Assembly (NCBI RefSeq): GCF_900128955.1
Contig: NZ_FQTY01000002.1
Span: 62,001-126,000, forward strand
Reading direction: 5' to 3'
Length of the DNA: 64,000 nucleotides
Source: Tissierella praeacuta DSM 18095
Lineage (GTDB): Bacteria; Bacillota; Clostridia; Tissierellales; Tissierellaceae
Shown here: positions 1-8,715 of the stretch, piece after piece
Position numbering within the stretch: the stretch's first letter is position 1
Layout of the letters: each line of letters opens with the position of its first letter
The notes under the pieces: model-generated
What the model was told of the DNA's origin: nothing
What the model saw: the letters and a program-made list of their open reading frames with translations, nothing else
The model's database searches: none
Made by a program: the position numbers and the translations under genes

Positions 1-31
1 AAGATAAAATTAGGCAATAGGAGAGTGAAAA

Positions 32-1033
32 ATGATATATGTAATAAATAACAGCAATGACCCTTTTTTCAATCATGCCGCAGAAGAATATTTAATGAAT
101 AATTTTGATGATGAGGTATTTATGTTATGGATAAATAAACCATCCATATTAATAGGCAGAAATCAAAATACGGTGTCAGAAATAAATCTTGATTATGTAA
201 AGAATAATGGAATAGAAGTGGTAAGACGTCTGTCTGGTGGGGGCACCGTATATAATGATTTTGGAAACATGAACTTTACTTTTATAACCAATAGAATTTC
301 ATTAGAACCCCAGATAAAAAATGGGTTTGAAAAATTTGCATTGCCTGTAATAAATGCATTGCAGTCCTTAGGTGTTAATGCAATATTTACTGGCAGAAAT
401 GATATAACCATAGATGATAAAAAATTTTCTGGTAATGCTCAATATTTTCAGAAAGATAAATTATTACATCATGGCACCCTTTTATTTGATTGTGATATGA
501 GCAAACTATCTTTGGCACTTAAAAGTAAAGCAGTAAAATTTAAAGATAAAGGTGTTAAATCTGTAGGAGCTAGGGTGACTAATATATTTCCTCATTTAAA
601 AAAACCTATGACTTTAGAAGATTTTAAGGAGTATCTGAAGAATTACATAATAGATGATCATAATATAGAGAATATCTATAAATTTAGTGAAGAAGATTTA
701 AAAGAGATAAATAAAATAGCTAAGGAAAGATTTAGTACATGGGAATGGAACTATGGTAAATCTCCAGAGTATAGGTATGAAAATGCAGTAAAATATCCTA
801 GTGGAGTAGTAGAATATAATTTAAATGTAGAAGATGGTATAATAGTAGATATATCTATCTATGGTGATTTCTTTGGAGAAGAGGATATTAAAGAGTTGGA
901 ATTGGCTTTAATAGGGGCAAAGCATAGTATGGATGAATTAGAAAATCAATTGAAAAATATTAGTGTGGATAAATATATTAAGGGCTTATCAAATAAGGAA
1001 TTTATTAAAGGACTATTAGATATGGAGGGATAA
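32..1033 (+). CDS. lplA: Lipoate-protein ligase
   Basis: It activates free lipoate (or octanoate) with ATP and attaches it to a lysine of lipoyl-domain proteins such as GcvH or 2-oxoacid dehydrogenase E2 in the cytosol. The 333-residue product has the family's [10 protein letters not shown] loop at about residues 65-74, the KKFSGNAQ segment with the lipoyl-AMP-contacting lysine near 130, and a C-terminal accessory domain after about 240, so it looks full length. ATG at 32 follows TAGGAGAG at a good distance. The lipoyl synthase gene begins 2 bp after its stop, so scavenging and synthesis are co-expressed. The upstream neighbour is outside the window; a glycine-cleavage gene there would fit. 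Confidence 0.95.
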   Translation: MIYVINNSNDPFFNHAAEEYLMNNFDDEVFMLWINKPSILIGRNQNTVSEINLDYVKNNGIEVVRRLSGGGTVYNDFGNMNFTFITNRISLEPQIKNGFEKFALPVINALQSLGVNAIFTGRNDITIDDKKFSGNAQYFQKDKLLHHGTLLFDCDMSKLSLALKSKAVKFKDKGVKSVGARVTNIFPHLKKPMTLEDFKEYLKNYIIDDHNIENIYKFSEEDLKEINKIAKERFSTWEWNYGKSPEYRYENAVKYPSGVVEYNLNVEDGIIVDISIYGDFFGEEDIKELELALIGAKHSMDELENQLKNISVDKYIKGLSNKEFIKGLLDMEG

Positions 1034-1035
1034 AA

Positions 1036-1878
1036 ATGCATTTAAGAAAACCAGAATGGATTAGAGTGAAGATGCAAGGAGGGGATGTGTCAAATAAGGT
1101 TGATGCTTTATTATCAGATCTTTCACTAAATACAGTATGCGATGAGGCAAATTGTCCAAATAGAATGGAATGTTTTGCACGGGGTACAGCTACTTTTATG
1201 ATATTAGGCAGGAACTGTACTAGGAACTGTACTTTTTGTAATGTAACTAGGGAAATGCCAGAAGAAGTAAATCCAAAAGAACCAGAAAATGTGGCTAAGG
1301 CTGTGGACAAACTAGGTTTGAAACATGCAGTTATTACATCAGTTACTAGGGATGATTTAGAGGATCAAGGAGCTAACCAATTTGCAAAGGTTGTAGAGGA
1401 AATAAGAAAGACTAATCCAAATGTAACTATTGAACTACTTATACCTGATATGCAGGGAAATGAAGAATTAATAGATATTATAATAAACGCAGAACCAAAT
1501 ATATTAAATCACAATGTAGAAACAGTACCAGAATTATATGATGAGGTTAGACCTATGGCAATATTTGAAAGGTCAATAGAATTACTTAATTATGTAAAGA
1601 AGAAAAAGCCGGATATGAAAACTAAATCAGGTATTATGCTAGGATTAGGAGAGACTAAAGAACAAGTAATAGATGTATTTAAAAGATTGAGGGAAGTTGA
1701 TTGTGATATGCTAACATTAGGGCAATATCTGCAACCTACTACTAAGCATATTCCAGTAGTAGAATATATTACACCGCAGCAATTTGATGAATATAAGGAA
1801 ATTGCATTATCTATGGGATTTAAAAGGGTGGCATCGGCACCACTTGTTAGAAGCTCATATTATGCAGAGGATTTTTAG
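1036..1878 (+). CDS. lipA: Lipoyl synthase (radical SAM)
   Basis: It inserts two sulfurs into a protein-bound octanoyl group, using SAM and consuming an auxiliary 4Fe-4S cluster. Both cluster motifs are present: auxiliary cysteines C35, C40 and C46 ([12 protein letters not shown]) and the radical-SAM CTRNCTFC at 61-68. The C-terminus has the conserved RSSY ligand motif. At 280 residues it is typical of the family. It starts 2 bp after lplA and is followed by a hairpin terminator at 1890-1929. An octanoyltransferase is not in this window; the ligase next door may load octanoate instead. Confidence 0.96.
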   Translation: MHLRKPEWIRVKMQGGDVSNKVDALLSDLSLNTVCDEANCPNRMECFARGTATFMILGRNCTRNCTFCNVTREMPEEVNPKEPENVAKAVDKLGLKHAVITSVTRDDLEDQGANQFAKVVEEIRKTNPNVTIELLIPDMQGNEELIDIIINAEPNILNHNVETVPELYDEVRPMAIFERSIELLNYVKKKKPDMKTKSGIMLGLGETKEQVIDVFKRLREVDCDMLTLGQYLQPTTKHIPVVEYITPQQFDEYKEIALSMGFKRVASAPLVRSSYYAEDF

Positions 1879-1889
1879 AGTAGTATATT

Positions 1890-1935
1890 AGAAGCAAGAG
1901 ATATCAAAGCATTGATTTCTTTTGCTTCTTTTAAT
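1890..1935 (+). terminator. Rho-independent terminator after lipA
   Basis: An 18-bp imperfect stem (1890-1907 with 1912-1929, ends AGAAGCAA/TTGCTTCT) is followed by a T-rich tract. It lies 12 bp after the lipA stop and separates lplA-lipA from the corrinoid operon. Confidence 0.7.
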
Positions 1936-2051
1936 TTTTATAAGCATTTCTATAGTGGCTGATTTATCTATCAATAATATCTATTAGAATAGTATTGTGA
2001 ATTAATATACAATAATAATTGAGAAATCTAGTAAATCAAGGAGGAGTGGCG

Positions 2052-2696
2052 ATGAATGAAGAGAACTTGTTTCAACAAATAAGTGAGGCTGTAGTTGAGA
2101 TGGAAGATGAGATAGTAGAAGAGCTTTGCAATAAGTCCTTAGAACTTTCCATACCGGCAGAAAAGACTATTACTAAGGGACTGGTAGCAGGTATGGATAG
2201 GGTAGGACAACTTTATGAGGAACAAGAGTATTTTCTGCCAGAAGTACTTACATGCTCAGATACATTAAATATAGGTCTAGATATATTGAAACCACATATA
2301 AGAACGGAAGTTAGTGATAATCCTATAAAAGTAGTTATTGGAGTTGTTGAAGGAGATACCCATGATATAGGAAAAAACCTAGTAAAGATAATGACAGAAT
2401 CTGCTGGAATTGAGGTATATGATTTAGGTAGGGATGTTCCTCTTAAAAACTTTATAACTGTAGCGGAAGAGGTAAAAGCAAATTTCATATGTATGTCAAC
2501 TTTAATGACTACTACTATGATGGGAATGAAGACAGTAATAGATATGTTAAAGGAATATAATATAAGGGATAAATACAAGGTGATGATAGGCGGTGGCCCC
2601 ATATCTCAGAGATTTGCCGATGAGATAGGGGCAGATGCATATACTGTAGATGCAAATGAAGCTGTAAAAAGAATTAAGTTATTAGCTGGTAATTAA
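2052..2696 (+). CDS. Corrinoid (B12-binding) methyltransferase protein, MtaC/MttC-like
   Basis: This is the methyl-carrying corrinoid protein of a three-component methyltransferase. It accepts a methyl group on Co(I) cobamide and passes it to a second methyltransferase. The N-terminal helical cap (about 1-90) is followed by a Rossmann B12 domain with the base-off/His-on motif GDTHDIGKNL (101-110, cobalt-ligand His at 104). I use ATG 2052 because AAGGAGGAG lies 6-8 bp before it; an in-frame TTG at 2019 has no such site. The product is 214 residues, the usual length. It opens an operon with three UroD-fold proteins and a reductive activator. The methyl donor cannot be read from the sequence. 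Confidence 0.93.
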   Translation: MNEENLFQQISEAVVEMEDEIVEELCNKSLELSIPAEKTITKGLVAGMDRVGQLYEEQEYFLPEVLTCSDTLNIGLDILKPHIRTEVSDNPIKVVIGVVEGDTHDIGKNLVKIMTESAGIEVYDLGRDVPLKNFITVAEEVKANFICMSTLMTTTMMGMKTVIDMLKEYNIRDKYKVMIGGGPISQRFADEIGADAYTVDANEAVKRIKLLAGN

Positions 2697-2713
2697 TTAG
2701 AGGGGGAATAGAA

Positions 2714-3787
2714 TTGAAAAAAGATCAGATGACTCCTAAGGAAAGAATGGCGGCTTTTTCAAAAGGGAATGAGATAGATCGTATACCATGTATCCCACAT
2801 ATGGGTGTAACTATGGCACCATTTATAAATATACCATTAAAGGAATACTATCATTCGGCAGAAAGAATGGCAGAATTAGAATTGGCACTTTTTAAAAGAT
2901 TAAGACATGATGGTGTAAGTGTTTCAGCTACTTTAAGAGGGGTGGCTGAGGCAATGGGGTCAAAGATGTACTACCCTGAGAACAATATTTCTTTGATGGA
3001 AGCACCAGCTATAAACAAGATAGATGAAATCGAAAATCTAAAGCCTTCTAATCCAGAAAAGGATGGCAAATTACCATTAGTTTTAAGGGCAGCAAAAATT
3101 ATAAAAGATAGTATAGGACATGAAGTAAATGTCGGGGCAGGATTAGCGGGCCCTTTTAGTACGGCAGCATCTGTAGTAGGGACGGAAAATCTTTTAAAAT
3201 GGATGCTAAAATATCCAGATAAGATTCATATACTAATGGAGATAGTCACGGAATCAAATAATAGATTTATAGAAAAAGCAGCAGAATTAGGTGTTGGTGT
3301 AGGATTATCTGACCCTGTTTCTTCAACTAGCCTAATAAGTGCTAAGCAGTTTAAGGAATTTTCTGCACCATATATTAAGAAAAATGTAGATAAGATGAAA
3401 TCTTTGACAGGGAGTAGTATTTCAATTCATATTTGTGGTAAAAGTAAGGATATTTGGGAGTCAGTGATGGATACAGGAGTTTCAAGTTTTAGTATAGATA
3501 ATGTAGAGGATCTTCAAGATGCTAAAGAAATAATGGGACATAGAATTACAATATCGGGAAATGTTCCACCAGTTGATGTAATGCAAAAAGGAACAAGAGA
3601 AGATGTGCTTAAAGCTGCTAAAGAATGTATCAGGAAGACCTATGGCATTAAGAAAGGATATGTACTTAGTTCTGGGTGCCAAATCCCAATGAATACCCCT
3701 ATGGAAAATATCGATGCATTAATGGATGCAGCTAGGCTTTATGGCAGTTATCCAATTGATGAAGAGCTATTATTTAGTGAAGATTAG
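2714..3787 (+). CDS. UroD/MtaA-fold methyltransferase (paralogue 1)
   Basis: It belongs to the MtaA/CmuA branch of the uroporphyrinogen decarboxylase fold, which moves methyl groups between a corrinoid protein and a thiol or other acceptor by way of a zinc site. The zinc ligands are visible: HICGK (H239, C241) and C322 in the SGCQIP segment before NTPMEN. The 357-residue length is normal. TTG at 2714 is used because AGGGGGAAT lies just before it. It follows the corrinoid protein by 17 bp and is the paralogue placed next to it. Members of this fold serve either as substrate-specific or as acceptor methyltransferase; which role applies here is inference only. Confidence 0.88.
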   Translation: MKKDQMTPKERMAAFSKGNEIDRIPCIPHMGVTMAPFINIPLKEYYHSAERMAELELALFKRLRHDGVSVSATLRGVAEAMGSKMYYPENNISLMEAPAINKIDEIENLKPSNPEKDGKLPLVLRAAKIIKDSIGHEVNVGAGLAGPFSTAASVVGTENLLKWMLKYPDKIHILMEIVTESNNRFIEKAAELGVGVGLSDPVSSTSLISAKQFKEFSAPYIKKNVDKMKSLTGSSISIHICGKSKDIWESVMDTGVSSFSIDNVEDLQDAKEIMGHRITISGNVPPVDVMQKGTREDVLKAAKECIRKTYGIKKGYVLSSGCQIPMNTPMENIDALMDAARLYGSYPIDEELLFSED

Positions 3788-3797
3788 GAGATAATAT

Positions 3798-4805
3798 ATG
3801 AATGAAAAAGATAGGATATTAAAAACCCTTAGGGGTGAAAAAGTAGATAGACCTCCAGTGATATGTCCAGGAGGGATGATGAATGCAGCAGTTACAGAAG
3901 TTTTAGAAGGGATGAAGGCAAACCATAATACGGATGTAGATGCTATGGTTGCTACTGCCATTAAGATAAGAGAAATCATAGGATTTGAAAACTACGGAGT
4001 ACCTTTTTGCATGACCTGTGAAGCAGAGCCATTTGGTGTTGTCATTAGTGAAGGTGATAAAAACAATGAACCAAGAATACTGGAGTATAACAAAGCTTCT
4101 TTAGAAGATATAATGAATGATTCTTATCCCCATTTATCCATAAATTCTAGAGGTGAAACTGTAATTAAGGCAATAAAAGTCCTAAAAAATGATGAAATTC
4201 CTGTAATAGGTAATATAACAGGACCAATAAGTACGGCTACTTCCATAGTTGATCCCCTTAAACTGTTTAAGATGCTGAGAAGGGAACCTAATGAGGCATA
4301 TAGATTTATTGAATATGTAAATGATTATTTAATAGAATATGCAATAAAGATGGTAGAGGCAGGTGCTGATATCATAGCAATATCTGACCCTACAGCAACT
4401 GGTGAAATATTGGGACAGAAAAATTTTGATAAATTTGCAATGCCCATGTATATAAAATTTTTAGAGAAAATGAAAAAGACAAACACACCTGTAATAATTC
4501 ATATATGTGGTGATGCAAAAACAATCATTGATAGCCTAAATTCTTTAGATGTAGAGGCACTTAGCTTTGATTCCATAGTAAATATGAGATTTGCAAAATC
4601 CAAGCTTAGAACAAAGCTCATGGGGAATGTAAGTACATTACTGCTGCAAAATGGTTCTATAGATAAAATTATTTCCATTACAAAGAATGCCATGAATTCT
4701 GGTGTAGATATTGTGTCGCCTGCTTGTGGACTTGGGATGTCTACACCTATAGAAAATCTTAGGACTATGACAGATTATGTGAAAGGAAGTATAAAATGCC
4801 TATAG
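3798..4805 (+). CDS. UroD/MtaA-fold methyltransferase (paralogue 2)
   Basis: A second MtaA-like protein of 335 residues. Zinc ligands are H235 and C237 (IIHICGD) and C310 (SPACGLG), followed by the conserved STPIENL. It also has extra cysteines at C71 and C74 (FCMTCEAEPFG), a segment shared in part with paralogue 3, where it reads FCHTVEAEALG. It starts 10 bp after paralogue 1 with a GGAG site and overlaps the activator gene by 10 bp, which indicates tight translational coupling. It is closer to paralogue 3 than to paralogue 1 by these motifs, so the set may divide into donor-side and acceptor-side enzymes. Confidence 0.88.
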   Translation: MNEKDRILKTLRGEKVDRPPVICPGGMMNAAVTEVLEGMKANHNTDVDAMVATAIKIREIIGFENYGVPFCMTCEAEPFGVVISEGDKNNEPRILEYNKASLEDIMNDSYPHLSINSRGETVIKAIKVLKNDEIPVIGNITGPISTATSIVDPLKLFKMLRREPNEAYRFIEYVNDYLIEYAIKMVEAGADIIAISDPTATGEILGQKNFDKFAMPMYIKFLEKMKKTNTPVIIHICGDAKTIIDSLNSLDVEALSFDSIVNMRFAKSKLRTKLMGNVSTLLLQNGSIDKIISITKNAMNSGVDIVSPACGLGMSTPIENLRTMTDYVKGSIKCL

Positions 4806-6520
4806 TTAAATTTATTAAAGAAGGTATAAATGTCGAAGTAGAGAAAAATAAAACCTTATTAGATGCTATTAGACAGGCAAAATTAGATATAGAAACCCCA
4901 TGCAATGGTATGGGGTTTTGTGGTAAATGTAAGGTAATAGCTAGAGGACAATTATCACACCCAAGTAATGAAGAAAAAAGCAATATAAATGAAAGTGTAG
5001 ATGAAAGATTGTCATGTATGGCAATGGTTCTTGGAGACGTAGAAGTAGAGTTAATACGAAATGAAAAGATATTAAAGACAATAAATAAGGGTGTCAGTAT
5101 TGAAGCACCAGTAGATAGCCCTGTAAAGATTATTAAGCTTCCGAAGATTGATAAAAGTAATTCTGCTCCGTATTCTGATTATTTAGGATATGACTTTAAT
5201 TCACTAGGATTATATAGAAAGATAAGTAATATAGAAGAAAATAATATTGAAGAAATATGGGGTGTTGTATTTGAGGATAAAATATTGGATATTAGCAGCT
5301 ATGAAAAAAATATCCTTGGAATAGGAATAGATATTGGAACAACAGGTATTTCCTATTATTTAGTAGAATTATCTAAGGGTGAGATAATGGAAAAATTATC
5401 TTCCTTAAACCCTCAAGTGCAATTTGGTGGTGATGTACTTACAAGAATTGCATATTGTATGGAAGAACCATTTGGAGAAATTAAGTTGCAAGAATTAATA
5501 GTAAATGAAATAAACAATACAATAAGGAAATTATTAGGTAACACTTACAATATAGATGATATTTATCATATTGTAGTTTCAGCAAATACAACTATGCTAC
5601 ATCTTCTATTGGGAATAAATCCTAAATCGTTGGCTAAAGCACCTTATAGACCCATATTTTTAAGTATAAAGGATATTAAAGCAAAGGATATATCCATTAA
5701 AGCTAATGAAGAGGCAATACTTAGTATAATGCCATCTGCTTCCGCCTATGTAGGGGGAGATATAGTAGCTGGAATCATGGCTTCGAATTTTCAGGATAAT
5801 AGTAAAGCCTTATTTATTGATATCGGTACAAATGGAGAGTTGGCAGCTATAAAGGATGGAAAACTTATATCTACATCTACAGCAGCAGGTCCTGCCCTTG
5901 AGGGAATGAATATAGAATGTGGATGTCGTGCACAGAAGGGAGCTATAGAGAAATTCCATATAGATGAGGAATATAATATCCATTATGGAACAATAGGAGA
6001 TGAAGAAGCTTTAGGAATTTGTGGCAGTGGACTTATAGATATAGCCGGGGCTTTAGTCAAGAAAAATATATTAATGAAATCTGGTAGATGGAATAAAAAC
6101 CTTCATCCTAAATTAGCTAAAAGATTAGTGGATAAGAAATTCTATATTACAGACAATATATTTATTTCCCAGAAGGATATAAGACAAATCCAATTAGCAA
6201 AGGGAGCTATAGCAGCTGGTTTGATTTTGATGTTAGAGGAAATAGGATTAACAATAGAGGAGATACCAAAAGTATATATTGCAGGTGCATTTGGATATCA
6301 TGTTAACCCTGATAATATAAAGGTCATAGGACTTATACCTAAAGGATTTAGTGGAGAGATATCTTTCCTTGGAAACACCTCATTAGAGGGTTCAAGACTA
6401 GTTTTAATAAATAGAGAATGTCTTGAAAATGTATATAGAATTAAAGAAGATATGGAGGTATTGGAGTTATCCCTTAGAAAAAATTTTCAAGATATCTTTG
6501 TATCTCAACTAAATTTTTAG
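4796..6520 (+). CDS. RACE-type corrinoid activation protein (2Fe-2S ferredoxin plus ASKHA ATPase)
   Basis: It reductively reactivates corrinoid proteins that have slipped to inactive Co(II), coupling ATP hydrolysis to electron transfer. The N-terminus is a plant-type 2Fe-2S ferredoxin with C36, C42, C45 (PCNGMGFCGKC) and C74. The rest is the DUF4445 ASKHA-fold ATPase with phosphate-binding segments GIDIGTTGIS and FIDIGTNGEL and a GICGSGLIDI motif. The 574-residue length is typical of bacterial RACE proteins. Translation starts inside the end of paralogue 2. This single activator probably serves the adjacent corrinoid protein. Confidence 0.92.
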   Translation: MPIVKFIKEGINVEVEKNKTLLDAIRQAKLDIETPCNGMGFCGKCKVIARGQLSHPSNEEKSNINESVDERLSCMAMVLGDVEVELIRNEKILKTINKGVSIEAPVDSPVKIIKLPKIDKSNSAPYSDYLGYDFNSLGLYRKISNIEENNIEEIWGVVFEDKILDISSYEKNILGIGIDIGTTGISYYLVELSKGEIMEKLSSLNPQVQFGGDVLTRIAYCMEEPFGEIKLQELIVNEINNTIRKLLGNTYNIDDIYHIVVSANTTMLHLLLGINPKSLAKAPYRPIFLSIKDIKAKDISIKANEEAILSIMPSASAYVGGDIVAGIMASNFQDNSKALFIDIGTNGELAAIKDGKLISTSTAAGPALEGMNIECGCRAQKGAIEKFHIDEEYNIHYGTIGDEEALGICGSGLIDIAGALVKKNILMKSGRWNKNLHPKLAKRLVDKKFYITDNIFISQKDIRQIQLAKGAIAAGLILMLEEIGLTIEEIPKVYIAGAFGYHVNPDNIKVIGLIPKGFSGEISFLGNTSLEGSRLVLINRECLENVYRIKEDMEVLELSLRKNFQDIFVSQLNF

Positions 6521-6533
6521 GGAAGGTGAAAAA

Positions 6534-7394
6534 ATGGAATTTCAAAATATTTTTAAATGTGTTGCAAATACAGTAGATACAATTCAAGATTCTATTTTAG
6601 AAGAATTGAATCTATCTTTTGAAGAAGCAAATAACCATGGCTATAAGATGGCTACACTTTCAAGGAGTATAAAAGAACACAATGGAAAGGCATATTGTAG
6701 GTTACCATTTTGCCACACTGTAGAAGCTGAAGCCTTAGGTTCTACAGTAATATTTGATGAAAAAGTAGGTAATAGGATTGGTAAATATGGAATTAGTCAA
6801 ATAAATGAAATTGAGAATATATCAAAAATAGACTTGAATAAAGGAAGAATTTCAAAGGTTCTAGAAGCCATAAGTATATTAAAAAGAGAGGGAGAAAAGG
6901 TAATACTTGATGTAACAGGTCCAATTAGTATAGCAACATCCATCATGGATAGTAAATTATTTTATAGAACCATTAGAAAAGATAAGGATAAGGCTATTAA
7001 ATTATTGGAAGTAATAGAGGATAGTATAATAGAATTTATTTTAGGGGGTATTGAACAAGGGGCAGATATTATTTCTTTTGCAGACCCTACAGGAACTATA
7101 GATATAGTTGGACCAAAGATGTATGAGGAAATAGGGGGAAGGTTCGTATATAATATAATGAAAATGATAGAAAGCAAACTAAATAGCAGTACTATACATT
7201 TATGTGGCAAAACATCTACTTCTCTTGCATATATAGGACTTTTAGAAACTGAAGAAATAGAAGTAGAAGGTAAAAATTATTTTGAGATGATAGACAATAT
7301 TAGGAAGGAAAGAAAAGATATTAAATTTATCGGTCATTGGTGCTTGAAGTTGGATAAAAAAGATAATATATTGATTAACTGTAGACTAAAATAG
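6534..7394 (+). CDS. UroD/MtaA-fold protein, short divergent (paralogue 3)
   Basis: A third member of the fold, only 286 residues. It keeps H222 and C224 (IHLCGKT) and a cysteine at 270 (GHWC), but the usual C-terminal segment with TPxEN is absent and the protein ends shortly after. It starts 13 bp after the activator stop behind GGGAAGG. The ligand set suggests it can still bind zinc. Loss of the C-terminus means it may act with a partner paralogue or have changed substrate. It is the last gene of the operon before the terminator at 7463. Confidence 0.8.
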   Translation: MEFQNIFKCVANTVDTIQDSILEELNLSFEEANNHGYKMATLSRSIKEHNGKAYCRLPFCHTVEAEALGSTVIFDEKVGNRIGKYGISQINEIENISKIDLNKGRISKVLEAISILKREGEKVILDVTGPISIATSIMDSKLFYRTIRKDKDKAIKLLEVIEDSIIEFILGGIEQGADIISFADPTGTIDIVGPKMYEEIGGRFVYNIMKMIESKLNSSTIHLCGKTSTSLAYIGLLETEEIEVEGKNYFEMIDNIRKERKDIKFIGHWCLKLDKKDNILINCRLK

Positions 7395-7462
7395 ATTAAA
7401 ACTATATTAATATTATTTTTATTAAATCCTCATATATAATGGATTGCTATATGCTAATAACT

Positions 7463-7494
7463 CCTACAGATATGGGATATCTGTAGGTTTTTTT
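7463..7494 (+). terminator. Terminator of the corrinoid operon
   Basis: A perfect 10-bp stem CCTACAGATA/TATCTGTAGG (7463-7472 and 7478-7487) with a 5-nt loop runs into seven Ts. It lies about 70 bp after the last corrinoid-operon gene. Confidence 0.88.
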
Positions 7495-7636
7495 ATGTCT
7501 AATTTTAGGAATATTAGTTGGGGTAGTTATTGGAGTGCTATTAGGTGTTATGACTATGGGATTTATCATACTGGAAACTATGCTCGCTATAGGAGCAATA
7601 GGAATTAGTTTAAGTGGAGAGAAGTTATTATCATAA
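7487..7636 (+). pseudogene. Possible remnant of a small hydrophobic membrane protein
   Basis: An open frame without an ATG at its head encodes a glycine-rich hydrophobic segment (LGILVGVVIGVLLGVMTMGF and onward) ending in SGEKLLS. This resembles the small one-helix membrane proteins common in Bacillota. Its beginning overlaps the terminator T-run and no ribosome site is seen, so it is more likely a 5'-truncated relic than a gene. It fills the otherwise empty 7.5-7.64 kb gap. Confidence 0.3.
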
Positions 7637-7644
7637 AAAATATT

Positions 7645-7674
7645 GCCCCTTGATTTTATTAAGGGGTATTTTTT
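7645..7674. terminator. Bidirectional terminator
   Basis: The stem CCCCTTGAT/ATTAAGGGG is flanked by an A-run on the left (7635-7640) and a T-run on the right, so it can stop transcripts from both sides. It lies just after the stop of the minus-strand regulator at 7701. Confidence 0.7.
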
Positions 7675-7700
7675 AATCAATAAAAATGGATATAAGCAGT

Positions 7701-7901
7701 TTATATTTTCAAGACTAAATCATCTACTTTAACGCCTAAAACTTCTGCTAATAGAACTACTTTGTTAAAAGCGGGATTTTTCTTTGTTCCTCGCTCTAAT
7801 TCTTCAATATAAGATTTAGAGATATGAGTGAATTTTGCTATATCCAATGTAGTATATCCTTTTCTATTCCTTAGTTCTCTTACCTTTGAACCATTTAGCA
7901 T
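7701..7901 (-). CDS. XRE-family helix-turn-helix regulator, small
   Basis: A 66-residue protein that is almost only one HTH_3 domain: VRELRNRKGYTTLDIAKFT, then HISKSYIEELERGTKKNP and a third helix region ending AEVLGVKVDDLVLKI. Such minimal Cro/CI-type proteins bind operators as dimers. A GAGGAGG-type site precedes the ATG on the minus strand. It is a monocistronic unit lying downstream of the nucleotidase on the same strand (55-bp gap). Its target is not evident. Confidence 0.85.
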   Translation of the reverse strand: MLNGSKVRELRNRKGYTTLDIAKFTHISKSYIEELERGTKKNPAFNKVVLLAEVLGVKVDDLVLKI

Positions 7902-7956
7902 AAAAATCCTCCTCTAAAATATTATATTTAATTATACTTAATATAATCTAAAATTA

Positions 7957-8544
7957 TTATGCAATTCTAAAATCATTATATTGTTCTGCAATATTTACTA
8001 TTATATTTTCTATTTCATACCAATTTGTTACACGAGTAACCTTAGATGGTAATGACCCTCTGTTGTAGTTACAGTCTATAAGCAATACTTCAAATCCAGC
8101 CTCAGCCATTTGTATAGCATTTTCATAGCGATCTTCTATAAAGATATCACAATTTAAATCCTTTGCAGTGCCAACTTTATTATGAGAACCTAATAATGTT
8201 AATGAATCCATAGGAATTTTATGATGAGAAAGCCACATATAAGTTACAGCCTTCATTCGTTCTTCTCTTGCAGTAACAAAATGGATCCCATGTTCTTTGT
8301 ACAAATTATCAAGAACTTTTTTTACACCTTTTCTGATTTTGGACTCTAGATGCAATGCTTCACCGTATAAAGTATAAAATAACTCATAGGCTGTTCTATC
8401 TACGCCTAAAACTTCATGTATTTCGTATACTGTCACATCTTTAGGGGTGATTTTGGTATTAAAATAATCATTTACTCTAGGGAGCCAGTAATAAGCTTCA
8501 GTAATAGTTCCATCAATATCAATACATAAATTTAATTCTTTCAT
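7957..8544 (-). CDS. HAD-superfamily 5'(3')-deoxyribonucleotidase-like hydrolase (YqfW/NT5C type)
   Basis: A 195-residue HAD phosphatase. Motif I is CIDIDGTIT with the nucleophile and acid aspartates, motif II is HFVTAREER, and motif III/IV is DIFIEDRYENA. The small cap and the overall length match the 5'-nucleotidase type C group (YqfW-like), which removes phosphate from deoxynucleotides or unusual nucleotides. A GGAGGGAA site precedes the start. It is divergent from the ABC exporter operon. Exact substrate is unknown. Confidence 0.85.
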   Translation of the reverse strand: MKELNLCIDIDGTITEAYYWLPRVNDYFNTKITPKDVTVYEIHEVLGVDRTAYELFYTLYGEALHLESKIRKGVKKVLDNLYKEHGIHFVTAREERMKAVTYMWLSHHKIPMDSLTLLGSHNKVGTAKDLNCDIFIEDRYENAIQMAEAGFEVLLIDCNYNRGSLPSKVTRVTNWYEIENIIVNIAEQYNDFRIA

Positions 8545-8715
8545 TATTTTCCCTCCTATATTTATATTGTGCTTTGATTATACAATATAAATATAAATTG
8601 TCTTTTAATAGTAAGTTAAGTTTAGGTAAAGAATTATAATGCAGAAACAAAAGTCAATAGACATCCCAGAATAAAATGATTAGAATATACATAATGAGAT
8701 TTTAAAATAAAAGGA

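Noticed and set aside
3482-3682. Minus-strand frame inside the first MtaA-like gene
   Set aside because: It is a shadow of a well-supported gene with zinc-ligand motifs in the plus frame.
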